Origin: Cordilura impudica
Lineage: Eukaryota > Arthropoda > Insecta > Diptera > Scathophagidae
Assembly (NCBI GenBank): GCA_963682025.1
Contig: OY821520.1
Span: 135,974,738-136,038,737, forward strand
Length of the DNA: 64,000 bases
Direction of reading: 5' to 3'
This document shows, one piece after another, positions 22,778 to 33,330 of this stretch; positions within the stretch are counted from its first letter, which is position 1, and each line of letters begins with the position of its first letter. Below the pieces are notes generated by a model. That model searched no databases. It was not told where the DNA came from and worked only from the letters and a program-made list of their open reading frames with translations. The position numbers were made by a program, and so were the translations under genes.

Positions 22778-23432
22778 TTTTTCGGTTTATGTTTAAGTAT
22801 TTAAACCCATTTTGCCAAATCATTCATCATCAAAATATAAATTGAATAACAGTTTAATTTCATGAACTACCTTTTGCTTTCTCGTTCATAATTTTAAGCT
22901 AATTTTTTTTTAAACGAAAAAACTTTAAAAGCAAAATTTTTTTGGCTATGCAAAAATAATAACATTAAACCTTAAACTAACTTATGATCTATTTGTTACA
23001 GTTATGTGATTATAACTTACATACTTATATATTTAAATCGCAAATACGAACAAAAAAGTTTAAATTATATGTTTAGGTATAAACAGCTCATAATTGAAAT
23101 TTCCTAAGGTCATATTGTTTAGTGGAACTGTGTACAGCTAAATATCTTCATTTAGGAACTAATAACGTATTTTTCATTTTAAAAACCATTATTTATAAAA
23201 AAAAGTTCATACATTTTCATGATTTGATGAAGTACGAAAAATTGCAGTAAACGTAATGGTTTTTATCAGGCAAAATATTTTTTTTTTGAATATTTCAAAT
23301 ACCACCTTAATATTTAACACTCGAATTATGCATTTATACAGAAGGTAGTAGCAGGTATAGCTGCTGCAATAAACAATTTACTACATGACAATGAAAAGAA
23401 ACATGCTGCGACAAAAAACAAATAATATAATC
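22778..23432. other. AT-rich spacer
   Basis: No gene or shared repeat recognised. Confidence 0.4.
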
Positions 23433-23557
23433 ACAGTCGGTCTAGACTGACTACATGATACCCTATACCATGGTGTAGAGACCCTATCTCTTCGGTCCAA
23501 CTAAGTGAATATCGAAAATAAGCAGAAACCAAATTTGAGTGGCATTGTTATTATTTT
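23433..23557 (-). repeat. D1 repeat, copy E, 3' end only
   Basis: Reverse-complement D1 tail: AGTCGGTCTAGACTGACT hairpin, CCCTATACCATGG, AGACCCTATCTCTTCGG and TTTGAGTGGCATTGTTATTA. It is truncated exactly where the plus-strand copy F starts, giving a tail-to-head inverted pair. Confidence 0.85.
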
Positions 23558-24356
23558 TATACCCTATACCACTATGTGGTTTGGGTATAATGACTTTGTG
23601 CTGCTGTTTGTAACTACCAAAAATATTTGACCTAGACCCATCTTTTATTATACCGATCGAATCAGAATCACTAACTGATTCGATTTAACGATGTCCGTCC
23701 GTCCGTCCGTCCGTCTGTGTGTCCATGTAAACATTGTAATCAAACTGCAGGTCGCAAATATGAACATATTTTGATGAAAATAGTTTATGTAAGCTTTTAT
23801 CGGCCATAGGATGAACGCTGTTGAAAATGGTGAGAATCGGTCCATGTTCAGACCTGTCCCCATACAAATGATATCTATGAAATCGACATAAATTGCCATA
23901 AAATCCAAATTATCATATAGATCTTAGTAAAATTGGGATTGTATGTGATTATTATATTAATTAATCAGTAGTCCGAAAATAATCCCTATTGGGCAACACT
24001 TAGTCAAAGGCCCCATATAGAACTGCTTCCCGATCTTCACTTAAATCTATCAAAAAACAAAAATATTGCACTGATTCTTCTCAAATTTTGTTTGTATATA
24101 TTTTTGCATAATACAAGAGACTTTACCAAACATAGTCAGGATCGTCCCATTTTTGGGCCTAGTCCCCATATAGATATAGCATCCGATATGAACGTTTTCA
24201 TATCTGCAGCCAAAAAAATTAAGAAAAATTCCACTCATATTTGGTTTATGCTTATTTTCTATTCCCAGTTAGTTGGGCCTATGAGATAGGGTCTCTAAAC
24301 GCATGTTATAGGTTATCATATAGTCGGTCTCGACCGACTATAATTTTCTTACTTGT
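23558..24356 (+). repeat. D1 (DINE-1-like) repeat, copy F
   Basis: Full-length: TATACCCTATACCACTATGT start, four CCGT units, CTGCAGGTCGCAAATATGAA, CATATCTGCAGCCAAAAAAA and the hairpin TAGTCGGTCTCGACCGACTA with TTTTCTTACTTGT. Confidence 0.93.
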
Positions 24357-26039
24357 TTTATTTTCATATTGTTTTGGCAGCGTTTATGTTTACTAATTCT
24401 GTTAGAGTTGAAAAACGGCCTTGTGTTGCTTGTAGTCTGAGATTTTTATTGAGATTTTTCTGATATTTATGAAAATATATGCCCAAAAATTAAGAGTTGG
24501 GAAGTTCATCGGTTTTCACCACAAACAAAGTGCAAAAGCTATTCAATATCATTTGAGATAATGTTAACAAGTACAAATATTTTGTAATTCATTTTGAGCA
24601 CGGGCAAATCTTCAACCATCCTTTTAAATATTTATATTTTTTCACATCAATTTTAGAAATCACAATAAACATGACAAACCCATTGTATAGAATATAGAGT
24701 ACAAGTTTAACTGTAAAACATTGTCTGGTAGTGGAAGATAAAAGAATAGTATAAATTTCTACTGACTATGAATCTAACTGATAATCAAGTGAAAATGTTA
24801 GGTGCCAAAGGAAAAAAAAACAACATTCGGTCTTGATTGGTGTTGAATACTAAAAAGAGTTTGTAGCAGAATCAAATGCATTCGCTGGCTGCATTTTTGT
24901 GTAAGCATAATATATTTATGTTGTTAGGATTTTTTTCTTTACTTACTATTTGGAATTTTCTTTCTTGCATTTTCACTTTCATTTAGTCATGTAATATCTA
25001 TGAAATGAGAAGAAATACAAGAGTCATTTATAAAAAACAAAAATGCTTATATACTTTTTTTTTTTTGTTTTTGTTTCAATTATTTTTCTTCTGGCTAAAT
25101 TTCTTTATTATCGATAGTGACAAGCAGTTGTTTTAGTTGTTATGGTGTACAATGTCTTGCAACTTACATTTATTATTTTTAAACTGCTACTGCCACAAAT
25201 TGTTAACATTACCATTTGTTTTTTTTTATTGGGCTAACATCAGTTATTGTATTATATTGTTTTGGTGTCTTTTTCTAAATAATGGTTATTTCGTTATAAA
25301 TGTCGGTAGTTGTTGTATAGTTAATTTTTTTTTTTTTTTGTATTTTTTTCATAATAATTTTTTTACGATCTTCCATCTACTATTTATCATTACTGCGGCA
25401 TCACTTTCCTTTATGACATTACATTTCTATGGTGATTTAGTACCACATTATAAATCACGTTCAATTGTGTTGTAATGATGAAAGAAATTATTAACTCAAC
25501 GAACTTGTAAGAAGGTTCATAAATAAATAGTGGTATCCAAGAAATTTGTAATGTTGTTGATTTTTTTCTTTATTTTTTGGGACATGCTTTAGAAATACTT
25601 ATGTTACAACTAGTTGAATTTTCGAAGTTATTGTCATAAAGCTAGCAGATTGTTGATGCTATTTACGCCAAATTATTAATTAAGACAAAACATCAAAAGT
25701 TATTAGTCTACTCCAATCGAGATTTCAATTTTAAAATGTATTGATTTAACGAAATTTTTACTTTTAACAGATCAAAGACATTAGAAAATCTTTTTTATAT
25801 TAGAATATTATATCTTACTTTTAAAATATTAAAAAGTATATACAGTGCATCACAACAGGAACAGTCCATAATCTCAATTTATTTTGAAAACAAAAACATA
25901 ATTATTAAGAAATAATAAAAAATGCAATAGACACGACGCACAGTGGGTTAGAGTGGCATGTTTTCTTGGATAAATTCAGGGAAGCTAATCGGAAAATTTT
26001 TCGTTATTTTTTAGCTAATACTACTTTCGGAACTAGTCC
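24357..26039. other. Spacer; possible isolated Transib-like end at 25939
   Basis: Long AT-rich stretch with T-rich runs near 25050-25380 and no recognised gene. At 25939 CACAGTGGGTTAGAGTGG resembles the Transib terminus at 5399, but no partner end was found, so it may be a solo end or chance. Confidence 0.35.
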
Positions 26040-26172
26040 CCATAATGACCCCTATGTGATCGACATACATTACCATAATATCCAAATTATCATATAGATC
26101 TCGGTCAAATTGGGGTGGTGAATTTTTATTACATCCATTTATCAGTATTTCAAAAATAAACCCTATAGGATA
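26040..26172 (+). repeat. D1 repeat fragment
   Basis: Internal D1 piece (AGTCCCCATAATGACCCC, ATCATATAGATCTCGGTCAA, ATCAGTATTTCAAAAATA) that ends where the long-TIR transposon starts. The rest of D1 is not found on the other side. Confidence 0.75.
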
Positions 26173-26771
26173 ACACTGTGGAACAAATTCAGGTTAGCAA
26201 AAGTTAGGTCGATTCTGAGAGTAAGGGGTGAAAATAGAGGTTAAATTAGAAGACCCGTATCGCGGCGTTTGTTTATGTTAGTTCGAATTTTTTTTAATCG
26301 ACCTTCGAACTTTGCAGTCAAATGCCGATTTTCAGCATATTGTTTATATAGCTTTTTTTTGGCTATAACTTGTCGACTAATTGATATTTTTTCAATCTGT
26401 GAAAGGCAATTTTTAAAAAATTGATTTAGAAAATTTTTGTGGTGCTTATGAAGCAAAATATTGGAAAAATTCTTTTTTTTCATGCTTTTTTAACATATTT
26501 TCCACAAAACTTAGTCTTTTTTGCTTTCTGTTTGATCTATAATATGCTTGTCAGTTTCTTCAATAAATTTCATTTGAAAAGAAAGCAATCATGATGCAAA
26601 ACTTGCGTTTTCCAGCTTAATATTAATTTACTTCTCATTTTTTATGTGCCAATTTTGTTCAGTGTTGGTCTTGAAGAAACATTGAAAAAGAAATTATAAA
26701 AATATGGAAAAAAAAAATATATTTTTGAAATGTCAGTTATGAAAAGTTTTAATTAAAAAAAATTAAATAAA

Positions 26772-28633
26772 TTAAATTAACGATTTGGCCAGTTGCCGTT
26801 TAGCAGCCGGCTGTGGATCAACAACACTGCTCTCTTTAATATCTTGGTCATCGTCATCATCATCAGAACAGTCGATAATTTCGTCCAACAGATATTCTGG
26901 AATTTCATCTTTGTCTTCCCCCTCTTCCTCTTTTTCCTCGTCTTCCTCTTCTTCAAATGTGTTTTTATACCACCAACAAATTTCTGTACCTGAAACGAAA
27001 ATAGTTTTCAATCGTTAACATGTTTAAATTGTGCACTCTGACAAAGACACTCTGACACTCTATAGTTACCTTATTTCAAATGGAAGCACAGTTTGATGAT
27101 AACGTACGCCTTGCTCATTAGATTCAGTTGGCAACTGTTGAGCGAGTTGATCAAGATGCTGATGCAAGAGATGAATTTTGTACGACATATTAACCCCAAT
27201 TTCATCGAAAGCTGCCAACACGTTTGCACCAGGTTGCCTGTAGTTGTCTTTGCGTTCTTTAGCCAAAAGTCCTTTAATGACTGCTTTCAATGCGAGCCAT
27301 GCATTTAATTCTCGGTCTGTCAGAACTTGGTCGAAATCTTGACGACTCATTAGTTTCCGTATGTCGGGACCATTAACAACCCCTTCCTGAATTTTGGCTT
27401 TACTTAGTCTTGCAAAAATGTCTTTTACGCGGTTGAATACTGCTGGTCATTTTGCGATACATTTCAAAAAATTTTTAGCAATGCCAAGTTTAATGTGGAG
27501 CAACGGCAACAAAATTTTCATTTCAGGAACAAGACTTTTTCAATGCGACTATTCCAGTTATGCTGTTTGTACTGGTTTCTTCCTTTAATACCTTCTCCGT
27601 ATCGTGAATCCCAATCGCACAAAAAACACGGATAGTTTGGACGGCCAGATGCTGTTAGGCCTGTAATCAATGAAACTATTTTGAGGTCGCAGCAAGTGCG
27701 CCACTGGTGTTCGTTATATTTGACTACTTCCAGAATGTGTTTCAAATTATCGAAATTTTCACTAGTGTCAGTGCTGTATGCAATCGGAACAGAAGGCATT
27801 CTATTTGTCTTGTGCAAAAGCACAACTTTTAAGCTGATTAGTAAACTATCGATGAATAAACGCCTATCATCTTTTTTATAGGTTAACCTTATCGTCTCCA
27901 TTAACTTTTCAATATCGTTGCAATAAGCGAAATTTTTTGCATCATTCACATTGAAGAACTTTTCTAACTCTTTCTGGCGTTTTCGATATGCTGTTACTTT
28001 GGTACCTTTCGCCAACAAATTATTTCCTTTCAAAAATGAAGCCAGTAATTCTGATTTTTTCTGAGTCAAACACAAATTTGCAACAATTCCATCCAATTGG
28101 TTTTGTATGACTAGGATTGGGTCCTTTGATGTTTTATAGGATGTACCTTCAGCAGGGTCGTATTCTGAGAAGAAATCCATGGATGTAGCAGCGGCGGTTG
28201 TAGTACTGATATCTGTTTGAAGACCAATACTTCGGTATGTTGGTACTGGATCGAATTCTGAGTGCGGTAATGGTAATCGGACACTTGGTACTGCTACATA
28301 AGTTTTATTCTTTGCTTTCCTTCTATTCAAAGTTTTATGGTAGTTGATACATCCATCCATAGCAATTTTCTTCTTGATACGGGCTGTTATCTAACTATAT
28401 TATTGTTTTACCAAAAGGCATAGCCTTCTTCTTTTCAGTTTTCCATTACATAAGAGTTGAATAGCAATTAAAGCAAACTTTTTTAGGGGCATAGTTTACG
28501 TCAGTGATAAACTCTTGGGAGAAATGTTGTTTATAGGCTTCCAAAAAAAAAAAAAATCACTCGCATTGCCACATTTTTCATCGCTTGCTATGAAACCTCC
28601 ACAAACATCCATTTTACATTTTGGTTCCGACAT
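26772..28633 (-). pseudogene. Transposase of the long-TIR transposon, broken
   Basis: This is presumed to be the enzyme that moves the element. The minus strand reads ATG at 28633 (MSEPKCKMD), a C-FNC pair (VCFNC), two stops and a frameshift, then a 280-residue open stretch (28360-27518). That stretch holds NYHKTLNRRKAKNKTYVAVP, LPLPHSEFDPVP, PCFLCDWDSRYGEG and NWNSRIEKVLF. Next come LLPLLHIKLGIAKNFLKC with one stop, NGPDIRKLMSRQDF, AWLALKAVIKGLLAK and MSYKIHLLHQHLDQLAQQLP, then NEQGVRYHQT, the counterpart of the conserved SDEQGERFHQD motif. An 80-bp intron (26990-27069; AAG|GTAACT to TTTCAG) precedes the last exon with EICWWYKNTF and a strongly acidic tail. Catalytic residues were not assigned. 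At least three stops and one frameshift make it inactive. Confidence 0.75.
26990..27069 (-). other. Predicted intron in the transposase gene
   Basis: Donor ATAAG|GTAACT and acceptor TTCGTTTCAG|GTACAG on the minus strand. Splicing joins the HQTVLPFEI region to EICWWYKN, in line with the RYQ...DYCW order of the family. The length is typical of fly introns. Confidence 0.6.
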
Positions 28634-28949
28634 TTTCAATACAAATGTATTATACAATGTTTTTTTTGTTATTTTTATGAAACCGATGCACTTAACTCAA
28701 ATTACTCACAAAATGAAATAAGTTCCAAAAAAATTAATAGCGAATTTATTCACGACCGAGCGAAAATTAAAAGACATCAGCTTCGGCTGAGTTTCGAGTT
28801 TTAACTGAATCTTCATTTTTGAAATTAGTTCGCTTGTACGAAATAAAAAAAATCGCTATCTGTGCGGTGGTTGAAAACAAAAAAGTTGTTTTACTAATTC
28901 CTAATTCTTGGAACTTCCCTTTTTTATTACTTCTACCTAAATCGCTATT

Positions 28950-29703
28950 TATACCCTATACCACTATGTGGTTTGGGTATAATGACTTTGTGCTGCTGTT
29001 TGTAACAACCAAAAATATTTGACCCAGACCCATCTTTAATTATACCGATCGAATCAGAATCACTTTTTGAGTTGATTTAACAATGTCCGTCCGTCCGTCC
29101 GTCCGTCTGTGTGTCCATGTAAACCTTGTAATCAAACTGCAGGTCGCAAATATGAATATATTTCGATGAAATTTGGTATACAAGCTTTTATCGGCCATGG
29201 GATGAACGCTATTGAAATTGGTGAGAATCGGTCCATGTTCAGACCTAGCCCCCATACAAATTACCCATATGAAATCGACATAAATTGCCATAAGATCCAA
29301 ATTGTCATATAGATCTTAATCAAATTGGGTTTGTATGCGTTCATTACATCCATTAATGAGTAGTCCAAAAATGCTCCCTTTGACCCCATACAGAGCTGCT
29401 TCCCGATCTTCACTTAAATCTATTAAAAAACAAAAATATTGCACTGATTCTTCTCAAATTTTGTTTGTATATGTTTTTGCAAAATACAAGAGACGTTACA
29501 AACCATGGTCAGGATCAGTCCATTTTTGGACCTAGTTCCCATATAGATATAGCATCCGATATGAACTTTTTCAAAATTTTTTCAAATTTGGTTTTTGCTT
29601 ATTTTCTATGTCCAGTTAGTTGGGCCTAAGAGATAGGGTTTCTAAACGCATGGTATAGGGTATCGTATAGTCGGTCTAGACCGACTATAATTTTCTTACT
29701 TGT
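28950..29703 (+). repeat. D1 (DINE-1-like) repeat, copy G, nested in the transposon
   Basis: Full-length copy, TATACCCTATACCACTATGT to CTTACTTGT, with intact hairpin TAGTCGGTCTAGACCGACTA. It sits in the right TIR. Removing it gives CTATT|TATTTAATGG, which matches the reverse complement of the uninterrupted TIR of copy 1 near 16290. That fixes the insertion at T|T with no duplication. Confidence 0.93.
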
Positions 29704-30167
29704 TATTTAATGGGTTTGTGATTTTTAACGCAAATTAGCGACTAAGACCATTTGCTTTTGAAATGAAATTTATTGAAGAAACTGAGAAGCATATTATAGA
29801 TCAAACAGAATGGAATGGAAAATATTTTCAAAAAGCATGAAAAAAATTATTTTTCCAAAATTTTGTTTCATAAGCACCACAAAAATTTTCTAAATCAATT
29901 TTTTTTTTAAATTTTAATTGTTGCACACGTCTCTAGCTTATACAGATTGAAAAATATCAATTAGCCGACGAGTTATAGCCAAAAAACCATATAAACAATA
30001 TACTGAAAATCGGCATTTGACTGCAAAGTTCGAAGGTCGATGACAAAAAAAATTCGAACTAACATAAACAAACGCCGGGATACGGGTCTTATAATTTAGC
30101 CTCTATTTTCACCTATCACTCTCAGAATCGACCTTACTTTTACTAACCTGAATTTGTTCTACAGTGT

Positions 30168-30914
30168 ATTTTGACAAATGATATTAGAAATATGAAAACA
30201 CAGATGTAGCCTAAAAGTTGAAAAAGTATGAAAAATCATATTTTTCGTCAAATCCGCTGAAATAAAACCGCTGCCCTCGCCAAATTAAAAACAGGATACC
30301 TACAATGTTTGGCATTTTTAATCACACGTATTTTTTCAATAGGATCTGATAGTCCAATCGTTAATTTCGTTAAATTTCTTGAACAAAATTTTTAAAAAAG
30401 TAAAATTGGAGATTTTGAAATAGCGTTAAAAAAATACGTGCCGTTTTGATATTAATTTGGAACGGCATAACAATAGATGAGATGCAAAATAATTTTCATA
30501 AGATCATTTTCGGATTAAGAGAATGCGAAAATATTGTTGTTGTAATGTCTTTAAAAATGTGAGCTCGATTTACTTAATCAATTGGTCCGCGGCGCATTTA
30601 TTGCCTGGGGAACTCGATATACCTTGGCTGTTTTTCAACCAATAACAGATTTTGTTAATTTATTAGAAATATAATTTACTCTAGATTATGGTTTATTGAA
30701 TATTTTAATTAAAACGTAATTATTAATATCAACATTTTTGTGAAAAATTATTTTTTTTGATAATTTTTGAACTTTGAACTCAATGCGCGTCCTGAAATCA
30801 TTGTCCGATTTGGCTGAAATTTTGCGCACTTAAGTTTTAGATCCAGTGTCACAATAATTCGGTCCGCACGTCTTGAAATTCTAAAAAGAATGGCTGTCAC
30901 CCTAATGTATATAT
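30168..30914. other. Spacer, nothing recognised
   Basis: AT-rich sequence with no recognised protein or shared repeat. Confidence 0.4.
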
Positions 30915-31661
30915 CAGCGCTGGGCACATTTTCAATTCTCCACCACGCGTGGTGCACATCATAATGCTGCTTGCGCAACGTCGACACATGTATACTATAA
31001 ACATCTTCGTGTGTCTTTCGATCGTCAACTTTCGGCTGTGCTTTGTTCTCATTTTTAAAAAACAAATCAAATTAGTTGCTCATCAGCATTTAAACAAGCA
31101 AGACCGCGCTGCGCAACTTTAAAAAAATACACATAAAAAAATGTTTAATGAAAAATGGGAAAATGATTTCTTCTTTTTTAGAAAACAACGATGGCGACCC
31201 ACAATGTATAATTTGTTGTCGCATTATAAGACGCAATGACTTATTTTGTTTGAAAAGACATTTCTTAGGTAACCATAGCAATTTTAATAATTTAATGGGG
31301 GGTGATCGAACATTAAAAGTTTTGAAGTTGAAAGCCCTTTTAAAAATTCATGGTTGATGAAAATAATATTCTTCATCATGAAATAAACAAAAAATCTATG
31401 GTTGATAAAAGTAATGGTCCTCTTGATCATTTGCCTTTAAAAAAAGCATCGTATGCCGTAGCTTTGGCTTTAGCAAACCAATGCCGCCCATTTGATTATG
31501 GAATTTTTTTTCAGAACCTTACATTAGATGTTCTAAATTGTTTTGGTGAAAAATGCCAAGAAGCTATGGCGCTTTGTAAAAATATTCCATTATCTCGGCG
31601 TGCAGTCACACGTAGGACAGAAGATATAAGTCAATTTATCCATTCTGCAGCTAAAGATAGA
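30915..31661 (+). mobile_element. hAT transposon, left part, truncated
   Basis: Starts CAGCGCTGGGCACATTTTC, a hAT-style terminus, followed by about 230 bp of non-coding DNA and a BED-finger transposase start. The right part is replaced by D1 copy H at 31662. The base composition (CACGCGTGG, GCGCTGCGCAAC) is less AT-rich than the neighbours. Confidence 0.65.
31142..31661 (+). pseudogene. hAT transposase N-terminus (BED zinc finger)
   Basis: ATG near 31142 reads MFNEKWENDFFFF. After a frameshift at a T run it continues FLENNDGDPQCIICC and DLFCLKRHFLGNHSNF, a C-x2-C...H-x4-H BED finger that in this family binds the transposon ends. Another frameshift near 31350 leads to ASYAVALALANQCRPFDYGI, NCFGEKCQEAM and IPLSRRAVTRRTEDI, the block that precedes the catalytic core in GTF2IRD2/ZBED-type hAT transposases. 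The frame stops where the D1 copy begins; the RNase H-like core and dimerisation domain are missing. Confidence 0.7.
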
Positions 31662-31855
31662 CTATAAGATGAACGCTATTGAAATTGGTGAGAATCGGTC
31701 CATGTTCAGACCTAGCCCCCATACAAATGACCCCTATGAAATCGACATAAATTGCTTATTTTCTATATCCAGTTAAACCGAAGAGATAGGGTCTCTAAAC
31801 CATGGTATAGGGTATCGCATAGTCGGGGTAGACCGACTATAACTTTCTTACTTGT
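31662..31855 (+). repeat. D1 repeat, copy H, internally deleted
   Basis: D1 pieces ATGAACGCTATTGAAATTGG to AAATCGACATAAATTGC are joined directly to TTATTTTCTATATCCAGTTA and the tail GTATAGGGTATCG with hairpin remnant, ending CTTACTTGT. The central 350 bp are absent. Confidence 0.85.
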
Positions 31856-32189
31856 TTTTTATTATTATTATTTTTAATTTTTATTATTTTTTTGTTTGGT
31901 ATATTTTTTAATATATTTTTTAACATTTTTTTTATTTATTTTTTTTTTATTTATTTTATTTATTTATTATTATTATTACAACAATTGAAATTAAAATATA
32001 ATACTAAAAAAAATTATTTTATTTTCGTTAATCGAACAATTTTTGCAGTGTACAACAGGAGAGTGTCAAGTTGTACTTCGCTTTTTTCTGCTTCGCACAC
32101 AAGCGCAATATGTGATAATATGTGTATGCACAGCACTGGTATATATGTACAGATGTATGTTTATGTAATTTGTGTTTTGTTAAACATTT
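31856..32189. other. T-rich low-complexity DNA and spacer
   Basis: Begins with T-rich low-complexity sequence (31856-31980); the rest is unrecognised. Confidence 0.5.
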
Positions 32190-32264
32190 CATTTAAACCG
32201 AACTTCAGTTAAAACGAACCATTTCTTCCGGTCCCGTCAAGTTCGGTTTAAGCAGAAAGCACTG
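32190..32264 (-). mobile_element. Possible pogo/Tigger-type terminal repeat
   Basis: Reverse complement starts CAGTGCTTTCTGCTTAAACC, followed by GAACTTGACGGG and later GGTTCGTTTTAACTG, resembling pogo-type ends, with TA next to it. No transposase or second end was found, so this is a solo end at best. Confidence 0.35.
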
Positions 32265-32270
32265 TATATA

Positions 32271-32633
32271 CCAGCAGATTCCAGCGCTCGAAATTCGAGT
32301 GCAATTTCTAGGCAGCTTTATTTTTCAACTTAGCCAATGCACAAACCAACACTTTTATGGTTTATTATTATTGTGAATGAAGATAACAAACTCATTAACA
32401 AACACATTAACAAATTTAATAAAACACACATAGCATATGTATAATTTTATGTATGTGTTAGTAGCAATTTTAAATGCAATGTACTCAAAATAAAGGAATA
32501 AATTTAAAAATCTGAAAACCTACAAAACGGCGAAAAAGAAATACCTTTCAAATAATATACTTTTGGTCAAAATCGAGGAAAACGGTAGAACAAAGCAACG
32601 GCCACAAGAAATCGCCTAGGTTATTAATATTAT

Positions 32634-32636
<3 letters not shown>
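32271..32636 (-). mobile_element. Small Helitron HL1, copy b
   Basis: Minus strand starts TCTATAATATTAATAACC and ends with the CTCGAAATTCGAG hairpin and TCTGCTGG, where the usual CTAG is mutated to CTGG. Its interior matches copy a over nearly its full length (366 bp). Confidence 0.85.

Positions 32637-32671
<35 letters not shown>
32637..32671. repeat. (TA)n microsatellite
   Basis: TA run beginning at the 5' edge of Helitron HL1 copy b. Confidence 0.95.
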
Positions 32672-32673
<2 letters not shown>

Positions 32674-33055
32674 CTTTTGGTATACACACTCCATCGAATA
32701 CATGGGCATCAGTCTATATGAATTTATGGCTGATTCTATCGCCTAGGGAGGAAGAACGGCCAAAAAGGAGAAAAATTCTACATTTCTACAAATGAGACGA
32801 AATCTTTTGGAAATTCGGATACTAAAATGAGGTAAAAATGGCCCATAGATGTAGGAGTGTACCTTTTTGTATCTTCTCTACAAAGTATTTTAAGAATATG
32901 AAATTTGATATGTGATTCCATCAGAAACACAAACATCGGAGAAGTATAAAATTTGTTTTAATTCAAGCCTTGAGGGGAAAACTCTTACTTTTCAACTGGT
33001 TAATTTTCATTTGAAAGTACATTTTCTTAAGAAAGCAAGTAACAACTACTTGCTA
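32672..33055. other. Spacer
   Basis: No recognised gene or shared repeat. Confidence 0.4.
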
Positions 33056-33330
33056 TACTTACTATACCATGCGTTCAGAGAATTGGTCTTAGGTAAAACT
33101 AATTGGATTTAGAAAAAAAAGCATAAACCAAATCTACGTTAAAAATTGGACCGATCCTGACCATATTTGGTAGTCACTTATATTTAGCAACAACATATGC
33201 AAACTGATTTTTAGAAAACTTTGAATCTTATGGCAAGTTAAGTCGATATCATAGAGGTCATTTGAATGGAGAGTGGGTCTGAACATGCGCCCATTTTCAC
33301 CAATTTCAATAGCGTTTGTCCTATGGCTTG
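33056..33330 (-). repeat. D1 repeat, copy I, partial and diverged
   Basis: Reverse-complement D1 pieces: CTATACCATGCGTTCAGAG, AATTGGACCGATCCTGACCA and GGTCTGAACATGCGCCCATT, then the CAATTTCAATAGCGTT block. Central and 5' parts are missing. Confidence 0.7.

Larger units (their letters stand above)
26173..30167 (-). mobile_element. Long-TIR DNA transposon, copy 2, nearly complete, with nested D1
   Basis: Both ends start ACACTGTGGAACAAATTCAG (right end GTAGAAC). The terminal inverted repeats run about 410 bp (26173-26590 and 29704-30167) with AGACCCGTATC and GGCGTTTGTTTATGTTAGTTC. The length is 3995 bp, or 3241 bp without the D1 copy at 28950-29703. One intron-containing transposase gene lies on the minus strand. 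No clean target duplication was found. The transposase belongs to a family I know from many arthropod and cnidarian genomes; the superfamily (Sola-like?) is not settled here. Confidence 0.85.

Noticed and set aside
25137..25475. 112-codon hydrophobic frame as a membrane protein
   Set aside because: It lies in T-rich DNA where Phe/Leu/Ile frames arise by chance; no family resemblance or start/splice support.
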